A stretch of 64,000 bases of DNA from Lasiosphaeris hirsuta (GCA_030549175.1 JAUKUA010000005.1:3100001-3164000), one strand, 5' to 3'. Counted from the first letter of the stretch, positions 1-12,446 are shown. Program-made: numbers and translations. The notes: generated by a model from the sequence alone, not told the origin.

Positions 1-1348
1 CGGGGGACCGGACTTTAAATGCGGAGCCGGCCAAGTTTCTTACAGTGTGCACCACTAGGACTGCGCGGGCGCAGCCTTACCCATCTTTACTTGCAGTACT
101 CCGAGGGCAGTCGAGTTGTTGGCTTCGGTGTAAGTCGAGGCCGCGGAGAACTTGAAATTCGAAGAAATTAAATTTGTCCAACAATACGTCTGCCGCTTGT
201 CGTCTACATGCCCATCATATACTCTCTCTTAGTAGAGCCGCCGAACAGAATGGCCCCCGGGCTGAGAGCCTTGGAGTTGGAGACGAGAGATCGGTGGGTG
301 ACGTTCAGACACGCCTGCTGCATCGTCTGGAATTGAGTTTAGTAGCGTTCGGCCACCTCCGTCCCTGGAACCAGATATTTCAAGTCGGTGGGCGAGTCCT
401 TGCCTCCATCGACGCCGCTTGGAATTCCAGCCGGCGTGGCTCAATCGACTGTCGCCTGACCTCGTAGTGGCCCTATCGTGAACTTGCTTCTGCGCTCTTC
501 CTGAGACGTAGTCGGCCGAGAGGCATCCTCAACAAAATCCCGAGCCTCTATCGCTTTCTCATCGAGGACCGCGGACCGTTTCCACCCATACCCTCACTCC
601 AACTCCGTACGTCAGAGTCGGCGTGACGTATAAAGGGTTCCTGTGTTAAGCTGGACGGCGAGGCGGTTGCCAGGTGTCGAGGCAAGACTGATAGTTCAGC
701 CCGCACAACTTCACGATGGTGTCATGGGCTGAAAGTAGGTTCGTGGGTAACCAGGAACGTTGTCATGTTAGCCGGGAACCAAATCTTCTTCCGAGGCAGT
801 TTGTCGACGCATTGGCTCTCGCTCGGTGCTCTTCACCATCGTTGAGATACCCTAGGGAGCTCTAAAGAGGGGGGAAACAGGCCATTTCGTGTCTGGAACG
901 ACCGGAGGATCGTTCAACCCACTACACAATGTTAATACTGAGGATATCTGGTCCGTTAGTTGCGATATGAGGATAACCCGCCATTATCTCCTCTCAGGGG
1001 CTTTCCAAGCCCTTGACCCACCTTGGGGAAGAATCGATCGTGCACGCCGCTGATACTAAACCTTGAACCCATCACGAGGTTTTGCCACTGTGTCATCCAC
1101 AAGGGCGCTCACACGGGGGTAGCCAGCTCTTTCACACTTCGGTCGAACAATGTACGATGCTTGGTTTCGATGGCTTGACGCTGGCTTTATAAATATGCCC
1201 CCTTCCCCGCGATTCCTCCTATCTTAGCTTATCCAGAGACGATGCCCATCTTGCAGCTTCGAAGACATCTTGACTTGAACACCTGCTTCCACACCAGTGT
1301 CCATCATCACATCGCTTCACAACCGCAGTAACACCGAATCGCCTCACG
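1..1348. other. Gene-free stretch upstream of the sugar transporter
   Basis: No coding region is supported here. The open frames at 174-467 (+) and 229-444 (-) overlap each other and have no recognisable motif or splice structure. The last 160 bases hold the likely core promoter of the downstream transporter. Nothing else was recognised. Confidence 0.6.
1188..1195 (+). promoter_or_regulatory. TATA box of the sugar transporter
   Basis: A perfect TATAAATA lies 154 bp before the ATG at 1349. A pyrimidine-rich stretch and a leader without long ORFs follow it. This spacing is normal for a fungal gene with a leader of about 100 nt. A TATA box suits an inducible transporter gene, but the link to regulation is inference. 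Confidence 0.5.
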
Positions 1349-3106
1349 ATGGCCAAGGAGAAAGACAACAAGTCCGGTGTCCGGGTAAACCCTAGTGACC
1401 TAGAGACAGCCAGCGCCGACTCCTACCCAGGCTATGACGCCGAACTTGCCTTGACTGCCGAGGAGCATGAGAAGAACATGACCTTCAAAGAGGTCCTGAA
1501 GGCGGACAGACGTCTCATCTTCTACTCGCTCGGGTTCTCGGGTACCATCATCATGGAGGGCTATGGGTTGGCCTTGATCACCTACCTTTTCAGCTTTGCC
1601 ATGTTCAACAAGAAATATGGCGCCTATCAAAGCACCAAAGGGGAATACGAGGTAAGAGACGCCGTAGCTGAATGAAATAGAGAGGGAACTAACCCTGCCC
1701 AGATCGAATACATATGGAAGGCTCTTCTCCCTCTTGTTGCCCAGCTTGGCTCGATTGTCGGCATCCTCATCACCGCGCCCATTACCAAGGCACTCGGATA
1801 TAAGCAAACCACTCAGCTGATGCTCTTCCTATCGGCGTGTTTCGTTTTCATGCCCTTCTTCGCCTTTAACATACAGATTCTGATGGCCGGCTTCCTGCTG
1901 CAAGGTATCCCCTGGGGCGTCTTCCAGGTCGTCAGCCCAGCCTACGCTTCCGAGATCGCCTCGCTGCAGCTGCGGCCGATTCTGACGACGTGGAACAACC
2001 TGTGCTGGGTCATCGGCCAGCTCATGGCCTCGGCCGTCGTCAAGGGCTTCGAGGGCGGCAGCGACGAGAAGAGCTTCCGCATCCCCTTCGCCCTGCAGTG
2101 GATCTTTATCGGCATCCTGCTGATTTACATCACCTTCGCGCCGGAGTCACCCTACTGGCACCTGCAGAAAAACCAGGTCTCTGAGGCTCGCCGCGCCATC
2201 ACCAAGATCGTTCGCAAGGGCGCGCCCGACCTGGCAGAGCAGAAGCTCGCCCTCATGCAGCACACCATGGCGCAGGAGCGCAAGCAGGACGCTACCGCCG
2301 AGCATGGCTCAGGCTTCCAGCGCTTCCTAGGCATGTTCAGGGGCGTCGACGCGCGGAGAACCGAGATTGCCTGCGTCGCCTGGCTCATCCAGGCCCTGTG
2401 CGGCGCGAGCATCATCCCCTGGGCGCCCAAGTTGTTCGAGTCAGCGGGACTGCCGCCCAGCCAGGCCCTCTCGGTCAACATTGCCCTGCCCGCGGCCGGG
2501 ATAGTCGGCACGCTCGCATCGTGGTGGCTGATGCGGTACATGGGACGCCGCCAGATCTACCTCTGGGGTCTTCTTGTCATGTCTGTCTTCCTCGTCGGCT
2601 GTGGTTGTGCTTCCTTCCTCCCAGGAAAGACTGCTGGCTGGGCGGCCGGAGGCATCCTCACCGTCTACACGGCCATTTACGATCTCACGATTGGCCCCAT
2701 CTGCTACTCGATCGTCTCCGAGATTCCGTCTATCCGCCGCCGGGCGGCCACGCTCTCGGCAGCGCGTGGCACGTACTTGGTTGCAGGCCTCCTGAACCAC
2801 TTCCTCACTCCTAAGATGGTTGGAACGGACGACCAGAGCTGGAAATGGGGTGCCAAGACCGGCTTCTTCTACGCCGGGTTGTGCATCTTGGGCGCCGTCT
2901 ACACATTCTGGCGCATCCCCGAGACAAACAACATCTCGGCCCGCGGCCTCGATATTCTCTTCCAGAACGGGACGTCAGCGAGGTACTTCAGCCCCGAGAA
3001 GGCTACAGCTCTAGAGGCGAGCGAGGCAGCAAGGCCTGTTCTTGCCCAGTATGGAAGCCTGGGCTCAGACCCTTCGGTGCACGAGGCCAGGGGGAAGTCA
3101 GGCTAA
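1349..3106 (+). CDS. MFS sugar transporter, alpha-glucoside/maltose permease type
   Basis: Two exons, 1349-1651 and 1703-3106, encode 568 residues. The 51-bp intron has a GTAAGA donor, a CTAAC branch site and a CAG acceptor, and the join keeps frame in phase 0. The protein has a hydrophilic N-terminus of about 55 residues, then the usual 12-helix MFS layout. A PESPYW motif lies at the end of the first half, a GRR motif in the second half begins MRYMGRR, and a long charged central loop separates the halves. These are hallmarks of the fungal sugar porter family, closest in feel to maltose/alpha-glucoside:H+ symporters. It should sit in the plasma membrane and import a di- or oligosaccharide; the actual substrate cannot be read from sequence. 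It is convergent with spp2. The start is the first ATG after the TATA box, and the N-terminus MAKEKDNKSG has no signal peptide, as expected for MFS. Confidence 0.88.
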
Positions 3107-3421
3107 GAAGTTATTGATGCCTGGGACAGGGAAGACACATGGTTGTTTGGGCTATAAAACATTGCCCATGGCGTCCGGGGGTTGTGACGGTTATTGAATG
3201 TTTATACCCCCATTGGCGTCTGCGTTGGCGTTGAGGTTATTAGCATAGGACTATTCTTGAACGGGTTTATTTGATCGATTACCCACTTTATCGATCCATA
3301 ATTGGTCGGACGGGATGCGTGGTATAAATGTACAAGTTTTCATTGATATTTCTCATCTTGGTCGTGACGTGGGTAATAGTCGCGGCGATCAACGCCAGGG
3401 GAAATCACCAGAGCTTCGCGT
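3107..3421. other. Convergent 3' intergenic spacer
   Basis: About 315 bp between the stop of the sugar transporter (+) and the stop of spp2 (-). It presumably holds the two 3' UTRs. Nothing else was recognised. Confidence 0.5.
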
Positions 3422-4354
3422 CTATCTGTCTCGTCGCTCCCTGTCGCGCTCCCTATCGCGTTCTCGTTTGTAGGTGTCCCCATACTGGTCTGCTAGACGC
3501 TGTCGCTTCTGCCTCTCGCCTCTCTGATAATCATCTAAGCGGACTGGGCGAGAATCTTTGGTCGATTTTTGATTCCACGCTGTGAGCTCTTCTGCCCCCT
3601 TCACATCCTTCGCGCCAAGCCCTGTGAGATTTGCGTGCTTGTTCACCTCCTTCACCTTGCCCCTTAACTTCCCATCCCACCCAAAGCTCTTGAGGAGTGT
3701 GGCGCCGAAGTCATCGATCGGAACCGCTTCATAATCTTCGAGTTGGGGTTCTCGGTCGGGGTCGTTGGAGCCACGCTTGGACTTCTTGGGGGCTTCTGCT
3801 CCCATGAGCGCATCCAAGGCCTCGTCATCAACGTCCCTCACTCGTTTCCCGTTCTTTGCCAAGTCGCCCTCCGGCTCAGCGGAGTCTCGTTTCACGGTTT
3901 TCTTGTCTTTGGAGGCGCCGGCCCCTTTCATGTTGATGGTCAAACCCCACTTGGCCGGCTTGTCTTGCGTCTCCAAGCTGGCTTGAGAAGCCTCCTTGCC
4001 TCCATCCTTACGATCCTCTCTCCTACCACGTTCTCGAGAGTCGCCCCGTTTTCGATCCCTGGTCGCATGCCGCCTCCCAGACTTACCGTGGCGGTCTGAA
4101 TGATGTGCTCTTTTGTGCTCTTCCTCGTCGTCGCCAGCGCCACTCAGGCCGTATGTTGAGATTGCCTCGTGCCGAGGACCATTGTTTACCTGGTCGGCAT
4201 CTTCGCCCGAGTCTGATGAGTCGTCGTGTAGCGCATGCGCCCTGTGTCGCTTTCCATGTTCGGGACGGGCGCGTTTCTTGATTGACAGCGCGGAGGAAGA
4301 AGAGGCGCCAAAGTGGATTTTGACCCGTGAGGACTTGGCGTCCTGGTCCGACAT
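3422..4354 (-). CDS. spp2: Pre-mRNA-splicing factor Spp2 (GPKOW-like)
   Basis: A single exon of 310 residues from the ATG at 4354 (protein starts MSDQDAKSSRVKIHFG). A longer in-frame start at 4423 adds 23 residues that look like leader. Fungal Spp2 typically begins with a short KI-F-G motif, seen here as VKIHFGAS, so the downstream Met is preferred. The middle is very rich in Asp, Arg, Lys and His. The diagnostic block is the DExH-helicase-binding G-patch-like domain near residues 215-265, containing YEAVPIDDFGATLLKSFGW followed by a GLGAKD end. Known family members tether the Prp2 DEAH helicase to the spliceosome before the first catalytic step. The C-terminus ends in an RD/RE-rich tail. The gene is head-to-head with vid21. 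Confidence 0.85.
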   Translation of the reverse strand: MSDQDAKSSRVKIHFGASSSSALSIKKRARPEHGKRHRAHALHDDSSDSGEDADQVNNGPRHEAISTYGLSGAGDDEEEHKRAHHSDRHGKSGRRHATRDRKRGDSRERGRREDRKDGGKEASQASLETQDKPAKWGLTINMKGAGASKDKKTVKRDSAEPEGDLAKNGKRVRDVDDEALDALMGAEAPKKSKRGSNDPDREPQLEDYEAVPIDDFGATLLKSFGWDGKLRGKVKEVNKHANLTGLGAKDVKGAEELTAWNQKSTKDSRPVRLDDYQRGERQKRQRLADQYGDTYKRERDRERDRERRDR

Positions 4355-5523
4355 TGTAGTGAATGGCGTCGCAGAGTCAAGACGTACCGATCTGGGAATG
4401 GAGGGAATCTTGGAAAGGCCCAAATCGCCCAGGTAGTTGCAAAGGGTACAAGGTACTTACTTACCTACACGCGCCTTCGAGAGCCAGAGGTGGTTGTCCT
4501 GTAGTGCCTGAGGCAGGAATACTACCTACCAAGTGGGTAATGTGGAACGATACGTACCCCTACAGAGCCAAACTCCAACTCACCTTCAAGGTTCCTTCAC
4601 TTCTCACCACACAAAACAACCTAGCCTGCCTTACGACGCTCCCTTAAACACCTCGTTTACTGCCTGCTCAGCGATGGCTGCTTTTCCTTTTTCTCCAGCA
4701 ACGGCCAAGTGGCCGGAATCCCGTCCGTTGCCGGCGGCCGCGCCGGTTGCGGGCTCGCGACGCAGCTGAACACACTTGCCGCTCCTAGGATTGCCAGATG
4801 CCAGGCATGGAAAATACTCGTTCCATGTCCCCCAGGTCACTGTGCCGAAAGCTCGGTTTCGTGTCGAGAGTTCCACAACACCCACACGCAAAGGGCTGAG
4901 CAAGAAGACGGCATCTGTCGAGAGGCCGGGTGCAGGGCAGCCATTCCAACTAGAATGAATCTTTTCGTTACAATCATTTCTCTCCTTTTCTTGTGGAAGA
5001 GACGCTGGCTTCATCGCCCAGGGTACCTTGCCTTCATGTCCATGTCCACCCCTCCTCCCCCCCTTTCTTTGGTTCCTTACGGTAGGAACAAGGGTGCATA
5101 CACTGTGCTGGGGCACTGAACGCGCGTATTCGCCGCCCTTGTCCAGGCCATCGGCAGGCTGCGGTCCAGTGGAAATGTAGGCCTGGGCACCCCCCAGAGG
5201 CCACTATCAGGAGTCTGCGGGCAGTCTCTAGCAACCGGCTTTAGGTGCCTCCCCAAACCCAACCTTAACATTTTTGAGTTTTTGGCTGCATCTTTCCCCA
5301 GAAGCAGCCCAAAGCACCACAACCCATCTTGACCACCCCCAACACGGCAGGAACAGAGATTTATCCCCTCCGTTCGCGACCGTGCAATCAATCAAACCAG
5401 CGACGGATGTCGCAACACCATCATTTTGCATCGTCTACCATCTCAAAACCCAATTCTGCCACTCGTACCAAGCCTTTTGCAACATCCGTTTAATTGAAAA
5501 CGGATGTCGCCGTCGCCGATGAC
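4355..5523. promoter_or_regulatory. Divergent promoter region between spp2 and vid21
   Basis: About 1.17 kb separates the two ATGs. Several overlapping ORFs exist (for example 4631-5116 minus and 4709-5119 plus), but they mirror each other in opposite frames and show no domain, so I treat the region as noncoding. Pyrimidine-rich, CCACC/CAACC-type sequence near 5290-5520 suits a 5' leader of vid21. Confidence 0.5.
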
Positions 5524-8500
5524 ATGACTGAGGTCGGACCCGCCGACCGCGCGAAGCTGCTGCGATCAACTCAGGCGGATTTGAGGTAATATTTGTCCCG
5601 ATCGATAGAGCTCAATCGCCCCGTCATTTTGATGTATAATGGTCCATACTCACGGGTTGCAGCTCAATTGCGTTGTCGCGCAAGCGAAAACTGCGAGAAC
5701 TGTATGCGGTTGCGACCGATGAGGACCCCATTCCGAGTTACGACTTCACCGATACCGACGCGCAGTCCGCCACACCAGGCGAGGGAAAGTTTCTCTTTGA
5801 CCTCGATATCGTATTGTATGTTTTGATCAAGTCATTTTTGCATCTTCATAATTGTTCTTGTGGTGTATTTGTCGCGTCAAACGGGCTCGGTCTCTAACTT
5901 TCGCTGTAGTGGACGAGGACTAAATGAGCTAAATGCACCTGTTTGGCGACCGCGTTCGTTTGATGCACTCAAAAAACAAGTCGCGAAACAGATCGCGGTC
6001 TTTGATCTGCCGCCGGCCCAACTTCCAGTTCTTGACGCGCCCAAGCAGCCCGTCGAAAATGGCCTACCGAAATCGATTTCCGATAGCACTGTCAGGTTAG
6101 AAGTCTCGCAACCAGATCACGAAGCGACCGACCGTCTCGCGCGACCCCCCGAGCTGCCGAATAATGCGACGCCGAAGCCCGAACCTTCTCGAGAGACAGT
6201 ACGGCAAGCGAACGACGCGAGCGATCAAGACGGCGTCGATAAACGGTCGCAGCTGCCAGCAGGGGGTGTCTCCTTTCCCCGGACGCAAGTGCAACCTGGG
6301 GAAAGCGGCATCCGTGACGATGGTGTCGTCAAACCTGTTGAACCCCCTGCGCAACCACCAGCGGCATCCTTGGAGGACGACAGTACCATCCCGACAGCGG
6401 GGCGCATTGACGATGTGGCCCTACCTATCCCAGTCTCGGCATCAACAGAACAAGATGGGCAACTCAATGAAGCTAAACTTGCTGACGCCCTTCCTGACAA
6501 CCGGGCGTCGTTGGGCGATGCTGCTCGATATCCCGACGCGCTCTCGTCGCCGGGCTCGACTGCCCAGTCAACATTGACAACAAACGCCCATGACGCCTCA
6601 ACAGACACTAGTCCTGATAATGAAGGCCCACAGTATCCAGAGAGGGACGACGAGGGTTCCGTGGAGAAGAATGAGGCGTCTCATCCTACGGGAGATGAAG
6701 ACAACAATGTGACTGAGGCGAGGGAGGTTCCAGATATACCTGCCGTGTCGGAAGCCCTTTTTCCCTTGGCGGTTAGTGGTGTTGAGGCTCAACTACTTGA
6801 GGAATCCGCTGCAGCGCAACTCTCGCGCACAGCCGGGGCCATTGATACCACCAAAAATCAAGTGGTTAACGGAGAATCACGACCTGTGCAAGAGGTAACA
6901 GTTGGCGAGGTGGTAGCAGCAAAGGATGATTTGCCACAGCAGGAGGATGTCGATATGCTCAGTCCAGACGAGAAATCAAGCCAGGAGGTGCTGCCCGCAG
7001 CCTCGACAACTACTCAGGATGCTGAGGCTCGTGGCAGTAAAGACCAAAGCTCTTCGGAGCCGATGGATCTCGATGCAGCGGAGCCACCAGTGGCACCGAA
7101 GGTTGTCATTAATGGGCAAAAGGAGAACCCCCGTGAGGTGACCTCTTCTGAGCCTACCCATGAGCCCCAAATTCCCCAAGTCACGGTAACTCCCGCTTCA
7201 GAAACACCAGCTATAAACCACGGCACATTGTCGAGTGACAAAGCAGCTCCTGGTGTATCGCTAAGCAAATCTCGCCTTGTAACCATTCTCGAACCTGTTT
7301 CCGAGACGGGGGAGGCTGCCTCGAGTGGATCGGCTCCTCCGCCAGCATCGCATGCGGAGGAGAACGGCTCAAGCCAGGCGTTGTCGGCTCCCCAGCTTAA
7401 GCTTCTTGCCAACAAGATTCGTGATAAACGGAGGAAAAGCGTTCCTACCGTCATTTTTGGCAAATCAACCAAGAAGCCAACGGTGGATGATAGCTCTCTG
7501 GTGGTCGGTCGACAAACGACGACGGGCGCTATAATCCCAGGTGACGATTACTTTACGCCTCTCTTCATCGAGGGTTTTACTCGACAGTCAACTTGGATGA
7601 AACCGATTGAGAAGCTTCTAAACCATGCCCACAAAACCCTATCAACCCCCGACCAGTACGTGTCGATATTAGATCACCAAGCATGTAAGATTTTGCGCAG
7701 GGTCTATCATCTTCAACAGCACGACAAGTGGTCATTGAGGCAACCGGTTCGATGTCCAGAACCCACCAGGCCACCTTCCCACTGGGATGTTCTTCTTCAA
7801 GAGATGAAGTGGATGCGAACTGACTTCCGCGAGGAGCGCAAGTGGAAACGGGCAATTGCCCGAAATCTCGCCTCTGCTTGTGCTGAATGGATTCACTCCG
7901 GTCCAGCTGAACGGCTAGCTCTCCAGGTGAACGCCGTCATCCCGCCTGCAACAGTTGGTTCGTGTGCAAATGGTGGAATGGATCAATCGGGCGGCATGGA
8001 TGAGCCTCTCCCCGACTTGATTCACTCAGACTCCCCCATGGAGCACGACGAGGAGCCGTCAGAGATCTCAATCCAAACCATAGCGCCGGCAATGATTTTT
8101 GCGCTGCAGGATGATGAGGTTGTCTTCGGGCTACAGCCCTCCAAAACCGCGGACCTGCTGTTGTCAAATCTTCCCATGTATGGTTCGCCGCTGCGAGTTC
8201 CCAAGTTCGATTTGGCGGGGCCGGAGTATGATCCTGATGCAAGGTGGAAGCGTCCGGCTCTCCCTCTCAGCAAGTATGTTGAGGGCGAGATGGTACTGGG
8301 TCCTAAAGGACCGCCACGAAAACGCAGTCGCTATCAGTATCTCGACGACGAGGAAGACGGTGACGAAGTGATATTCGGCGCCCAGCCAGATGTCGCCGCC
8401 CAATCACAACCTGAAAACACAAACATCGCCCTTTTCAACGCTGAGATGAAGCTAGTTCGAGATCGGCTTCACGCAGGACATCAGTTCCGCCCGCCAACTG

Positions 8501-9813
8501 AGTATCCCATGCCGTCTCAAAGTTTCTACGAATGTCGGACTGCTTCGCAGTGGACTTGGGCCGAGGACGATCAGCTGAAATCGTTGGTGCGCGAGTATTC
8601 TTATAATTGGTCCCTCATATCACACATGATATCTACCAAGTCTTTATTCGCGTCCGGCCCCGAGAGGCGAACGCCCTGGGAGTGCTTTGAGCGTTGGATT
8701 AACCTTGAGGGTTTGCCAAACGACATGGCGAAGACGCCGTACTTCAAGACCTACCAAAATAGGATTGACGCTGCTCAGCGTATTATCATGCAACAGAACC
8801 ACACCGCGCAGCAGCAAGTTGGTCCGAACGGGGCAGTCACCCCTGTCCCCAGAAGGAGGCCAACGACCACTGTCCGTGTCGAGCGACGCCGCAACCAGAA
8901 ACACTTGGCGATGATTGATGCCATGAGGAAACTGGCCAAAAAGCGCGAGGCAGCTGCCCAGAAGGCCCAGCATGCTGCCAATCTCGCTGCTGCGCGTAAG
9001 ACCGAAGGCCCGCGACCGGGCGGAGGGGTAGTGCAGCAAACCAAAACGCCTAGGGAGTACAGCTTGATGAGGTGGGAACGAGATCAGCAACTTGCGGAGA
9101 GAGTGGCCCATTTCGCCCGACGAGACCTCGCGCAGAAAAGAGTAAGCTTATTTATTGTATCCCCCACCGTTTTTATATCCCCGTTCTTTGCACTACTTCA
9201 GTGATTAAGAGATGAATGAGTGAAGCTCGTGTGAGCTTTACCGTATTCTGTCGCTATTATTTGTCCTTGTACTTACTCGGACAATAGGCCCCGCAGTCAG
9301 GACAGGCCCACATCGGTCAAGTTCCGGCCACGACTGGCGGTCTCCCCGTTCCACAACCGACTGGTATCCAAATTCCGGACGCAATATCAATAAACGCTGC
9401 TCCCCGGATCAATATCCCTGGTCAACTTGCCGTACCACATCAAAACCGGCCGCAGCAACGAGTTCCCATGCAGGCACCAGCAGGAGTGACACCCACTATA
9501 CAAGCAGCCCAGGTTGGTGGTGGCCTTGTACCCCCATTGCCAATGTCAAGCATCCCGCAAGCTCAATTGCAGGCGATGCAGGCACAACAACACCGATTGC
9601 CGATCGCGAGCACTGGCCCTCAGCCCGATATCAACCTTGTAATGCAAGCTCGAAGGATACAGGATCAGCAACGTGCTGCAGTTCAGCTGCAACAACAACA
9701 TCAACAGCAGCAGCAGCGCCAGCACCCGCAAGTTGCTCAGCAGCAGCAGCAGCAGCAACAACAGTTACATCAGCAGCAGCAACAACTACAGCAGCAACAG
9801 CAACTTCAGCAGC

Positions 9814-9865
<52 letters not shown>

Positions 9866-10433
9866 GCCTGGTCAACAAGTACATCAAATGGCACAACTCA
9901 ATGGGGCCCAGGTCTCACCAACGCCAATGCGGAATGTGGTGAATGGAATGAACCAGGGAAATTTCCTTTCTAATGCGCAGGCAATGATGGCTTCGTTCAA
10001 TGCAGCCAATAGCGCAGGAATGGTTACATCTCCTGGGGCAGGCCTGAGTTTGCCGGCCGGATCCCCTCGTGGCCTAGTGAGCGCTATCTCACCACAACAA
10101 ATGCCTGTAATCACTGCTCGCCTCAGGGAGCTCGAGCAACAGTACCGGGCGAAAAACCCGTCTATGTCTGTTGAACAGGTTCGGCAAATTGCGACTGAGC
10201 ACATGAGCAAACTCATTGTACAGAGTCAGCAAGCCGCTATGAATGCCGCGGCGGGGGGGATTGGGCAGCAGGCAATGAACGGCATGACGGCGACGACAAG
10301 TCCGCATCAATATGCCCAGATTCTCCGGCAACAGCAAGCGCAGCAGGCGGCACAGCACCAGCAACAGCAACAGCAGGCAGCACAGCATCAGAGACAATCT
10401 AGTGGAAGTGCCACACCAGTCCCGGGGAAGTAG
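5524..10433 (+). CDS. vid21: Chromatin modification protein Vid21/Eaf1, NuA4 scaffold (HSA-SANT)
   Basis: Four exons, 5524-5585, 5663-5815, 5910-9141 and 9288-10433, encode 1530 residues with consistent phases. The short first exon starts MTEVGPADRAKLL. The N-terminal half is acidic, Ser/Pro-rich and probably disordered. An HSA domain lies at about residues 630-735 (begins WMKPIEKLLNHAHKTL, includes WKRAIARNLA); this type of domain binds actin and Arp proteins. A Myb/SANT domain lies at about 950-1005 (WTWAEDDQLKSLVREY). A basic stretch rich in Arg, Lys and Ala follows. The C-terminal 380 residues are Gln-rich, including an uninterrupted tract of 20 Gln. The order HSA, SANT, poly-Q is diagnostic of Vid21/Eaf1, the platform subunit of the NuA4 histone acetyltransferase (EP400-like). 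It acts in the nucleus. The mid-gene Met near 9468 is inside the last exon, not a separate gene. Confidence 0.88.
9813..9863 (+). repeat. (CAA)17 microsatellite coding poly-Gln
   Basis: Seventeen uninterrupted CAA codons, preceded by two CAG and followed by one CAG, make a 20-Gln run in Vid21. It lies inside a longer, impure CAG/CAA region at about 9670-9880. Pure trinucleotide runs of this size are usually length-polymorphic between strains. Confidence 0.95.
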
Positions 10434-10923
10434 GAAAAAGGGACCGCTGGGGCGAGGAGAGGAGTGAGAGGCCGCTGAAGCTGGCGGCGTCCAGTGGTGA
10501 TAGAGCATTGCTAGACAGGCTCTCTTCCGTATTTTACGCGGAATGGCCTCTTATGAGGTGTGTATGGTGTTTAACTGCATGTAAATAATTCGTGGCAGAT
10601 CACATAACTGATCAAGTATATATGTAATTCCCGGCCTCTAGTCGGCTGATGACGGAACGAGCATACTGTAGACACTATCTTTTCCCCCTGGCTGGGGGAC
10701 CCAGCATTTGGCTTTTGGTGCAACTTTCACAAGTTTTGGGCAGAATGCTGTTAGGTGATAGGCTTGCTAGCGATAAGATAAGAAGCATGTTCCCCACTCA
10801 AAAATTTCGAATCCAGCATGCAGCTTGTCGACTGTGCAAGAAAAGCGAAAAGCTGGAGATTGAGCGGTCAACCTTGGCTTCTCTTAACCATTAACACAGC
10901 AACTACACAACACATCAAAAATC
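10434..10923. other. Spacer between vid21 and MAK11
   Basis: About 490 bp in a tandem arrangement. It must hold the vid21 3' end and the MAK11 promoter. No coding or RNA feature was recognised. Confidence 0.5.
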
Positions 10924-12446
10924 ATGGCGAAAAGGAAAAGAGACAACGTGCCTGGGGCAGAACCTGCCGAGAAGAAGGGCTCTGCAAAGAAGCCCAAGGC
11001 GATCAAACCACGCTCAGCACCTATCAAGCTCACTAGCACCGACAACGTCACAATCCAGATCATCGCGGGGTCTTACGACCGCGTCCTCCACGGCATCACA
11101 GCATTTGTCAAGCCAACACCTGCTAACGCGGTTGTCACAAAACCCAAGGCGGCCAAGAATGGCGCCCCCGCTGCAGCCACCAAGGCCGAGTTCGCCGACA
11201 GCTTCCTCTTCAACGCGCACACGTCGTCGATCCGGTGCCTGGCGCTCTCGCCCCCGTCGGTGCCGGTCCCCGGGCAGACGCAGAAGATCCTGCTAGCTAC
11301 GGGCAGTACTGACGAGCGCATCAACCTCTACAACCTGTCGGTGCACCCGCCATCGATGCGGTCCGCAGAGGACCAGCAGGGCCTCTCGGCGCTGACGCCA
11401 CGCCCGGTGCTGGAGAACCCGCGCAACCGCGAGCTCGGCACGTTACTGCACCACAGCTCCAACATCACGCGGCTGGCGTTCCCCAACCGCAGCAAGCTCA
11501 TGTCGGCGAGCGAGGACAGCACGGTCGCGGTCACGCGCACGAGGGATTGGGCGCTTCTGCATACCTTTAAGTGTCCGGTTCCCAAGCCGCAGGGCCGGCC
11601 GAGCGGCGATACTGCGCCGATGGGCGGTGGTCCGTCGGGTGTCAATGACTTTGCGGTGCATCCGAGTAGTAAAATTATGATTACGGTGGCGAGGGGAGAG
11701 CGGAGCATGCGGCTGTGGAATCTCGAGACGGGAAAGAAGGCGCGCGTGCTGAATTTCGACCGGGATGCGCTGGCGGAGATTGGAGAGGGGAAACACTCGA
11801 CGGGCGAGGCGCGCCGCATCGTCTGGGGTGCCGCGGATGGGGAGGAGGAGTTTGCTGTTGGGTTTGACCGTGATATCCTGGTGTTCGGCATGGACTGCCT
11901 TGTCAAGTGCCGGGTAATGCGCGACACCAAGACCAAGATTCACGAGTTCTGCTACATCACGACGGACTCGGAGGGCGATGAGTCGGTCCTCGCTGCGTCA
12001 ACTGAGGACGGACGGGTCCTATTCTTCTCAACCGACAAGGACAACATCACAAAGCCGGGCGTGGCTGAGGGGAAGAAGGCTTCCTCTCGAGGTCTGCCGT
12101 ACGCGGCCTTGGTGGCACAGCTTGGCGGGGGGGGGCGGGTGTGGAGACCAGAATCAAGGACTTTACTGTGCTGCCCGTCGAGGACGAGCAGGGGCAGATG
12201 TCTTGGTTTATTGTTACGGGAAGCAGCGACGGCAAGATTCGCCTATGGCGCCTTGAGGCCAGCGACTTACGGTCTACAGGCGACAAGGGCAGGCAGGTGG
12301 GCAAGTTGCTGGGCACGTACGAGACGCAGAACAGGATTACCTGTGTGGAGGCGTATGTTATGATACCCCGACCCGAGGGAGCTGAGGATAGCGAGTTTGA
12401 GTTTGAGGAGTCTGAGGGCGATGACTCTGATGATGACAGCGATTGA
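10924..12446 (+). CDS. MAK11: WD40 ribosome-biogenesis protein Mak11/PAK1IP1-like, apparent frameshift
   Basis: The reading frame starts MAKRKRDNVPG at 10924 and runs through several WD40 repeats (for example the block ending MRLWNLETGKKARVL). At about 12127 the homologous frame jumps. Upstream the frame reads ...ALVAQLGGGG and then becomes nonsense. The expected continuation, RIKDFTVLPV ... GKIRLWRLEA, is open in another frame to the stop at 12446 and ends in an acidic tail. The switch falls exactly at a run of nine G (12127-12135), and one extra G would restore the frame. No intron with a branch site can explain it. Family members are nuclear WD-repeat proteins needed for 60S subunit assembly. 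The corrected length of about 507 residues is normal. This is either a homopolymer error in the assembly or a real recent frameshift; I favour the former. Confidence 0.78.

Noticed and set aside
4631..5116. 161-codon ORF (-) with a 136-codon ORF (+) opposite
   Set aside because: Lies in the divergent promoter region; no domain, no splice support, equal quality on both strands.
9631..9894. Poly-Val ORF on the minus strand
   Set aside because: Mirror of the CAA/CAG repeat in vid21; no independent support.
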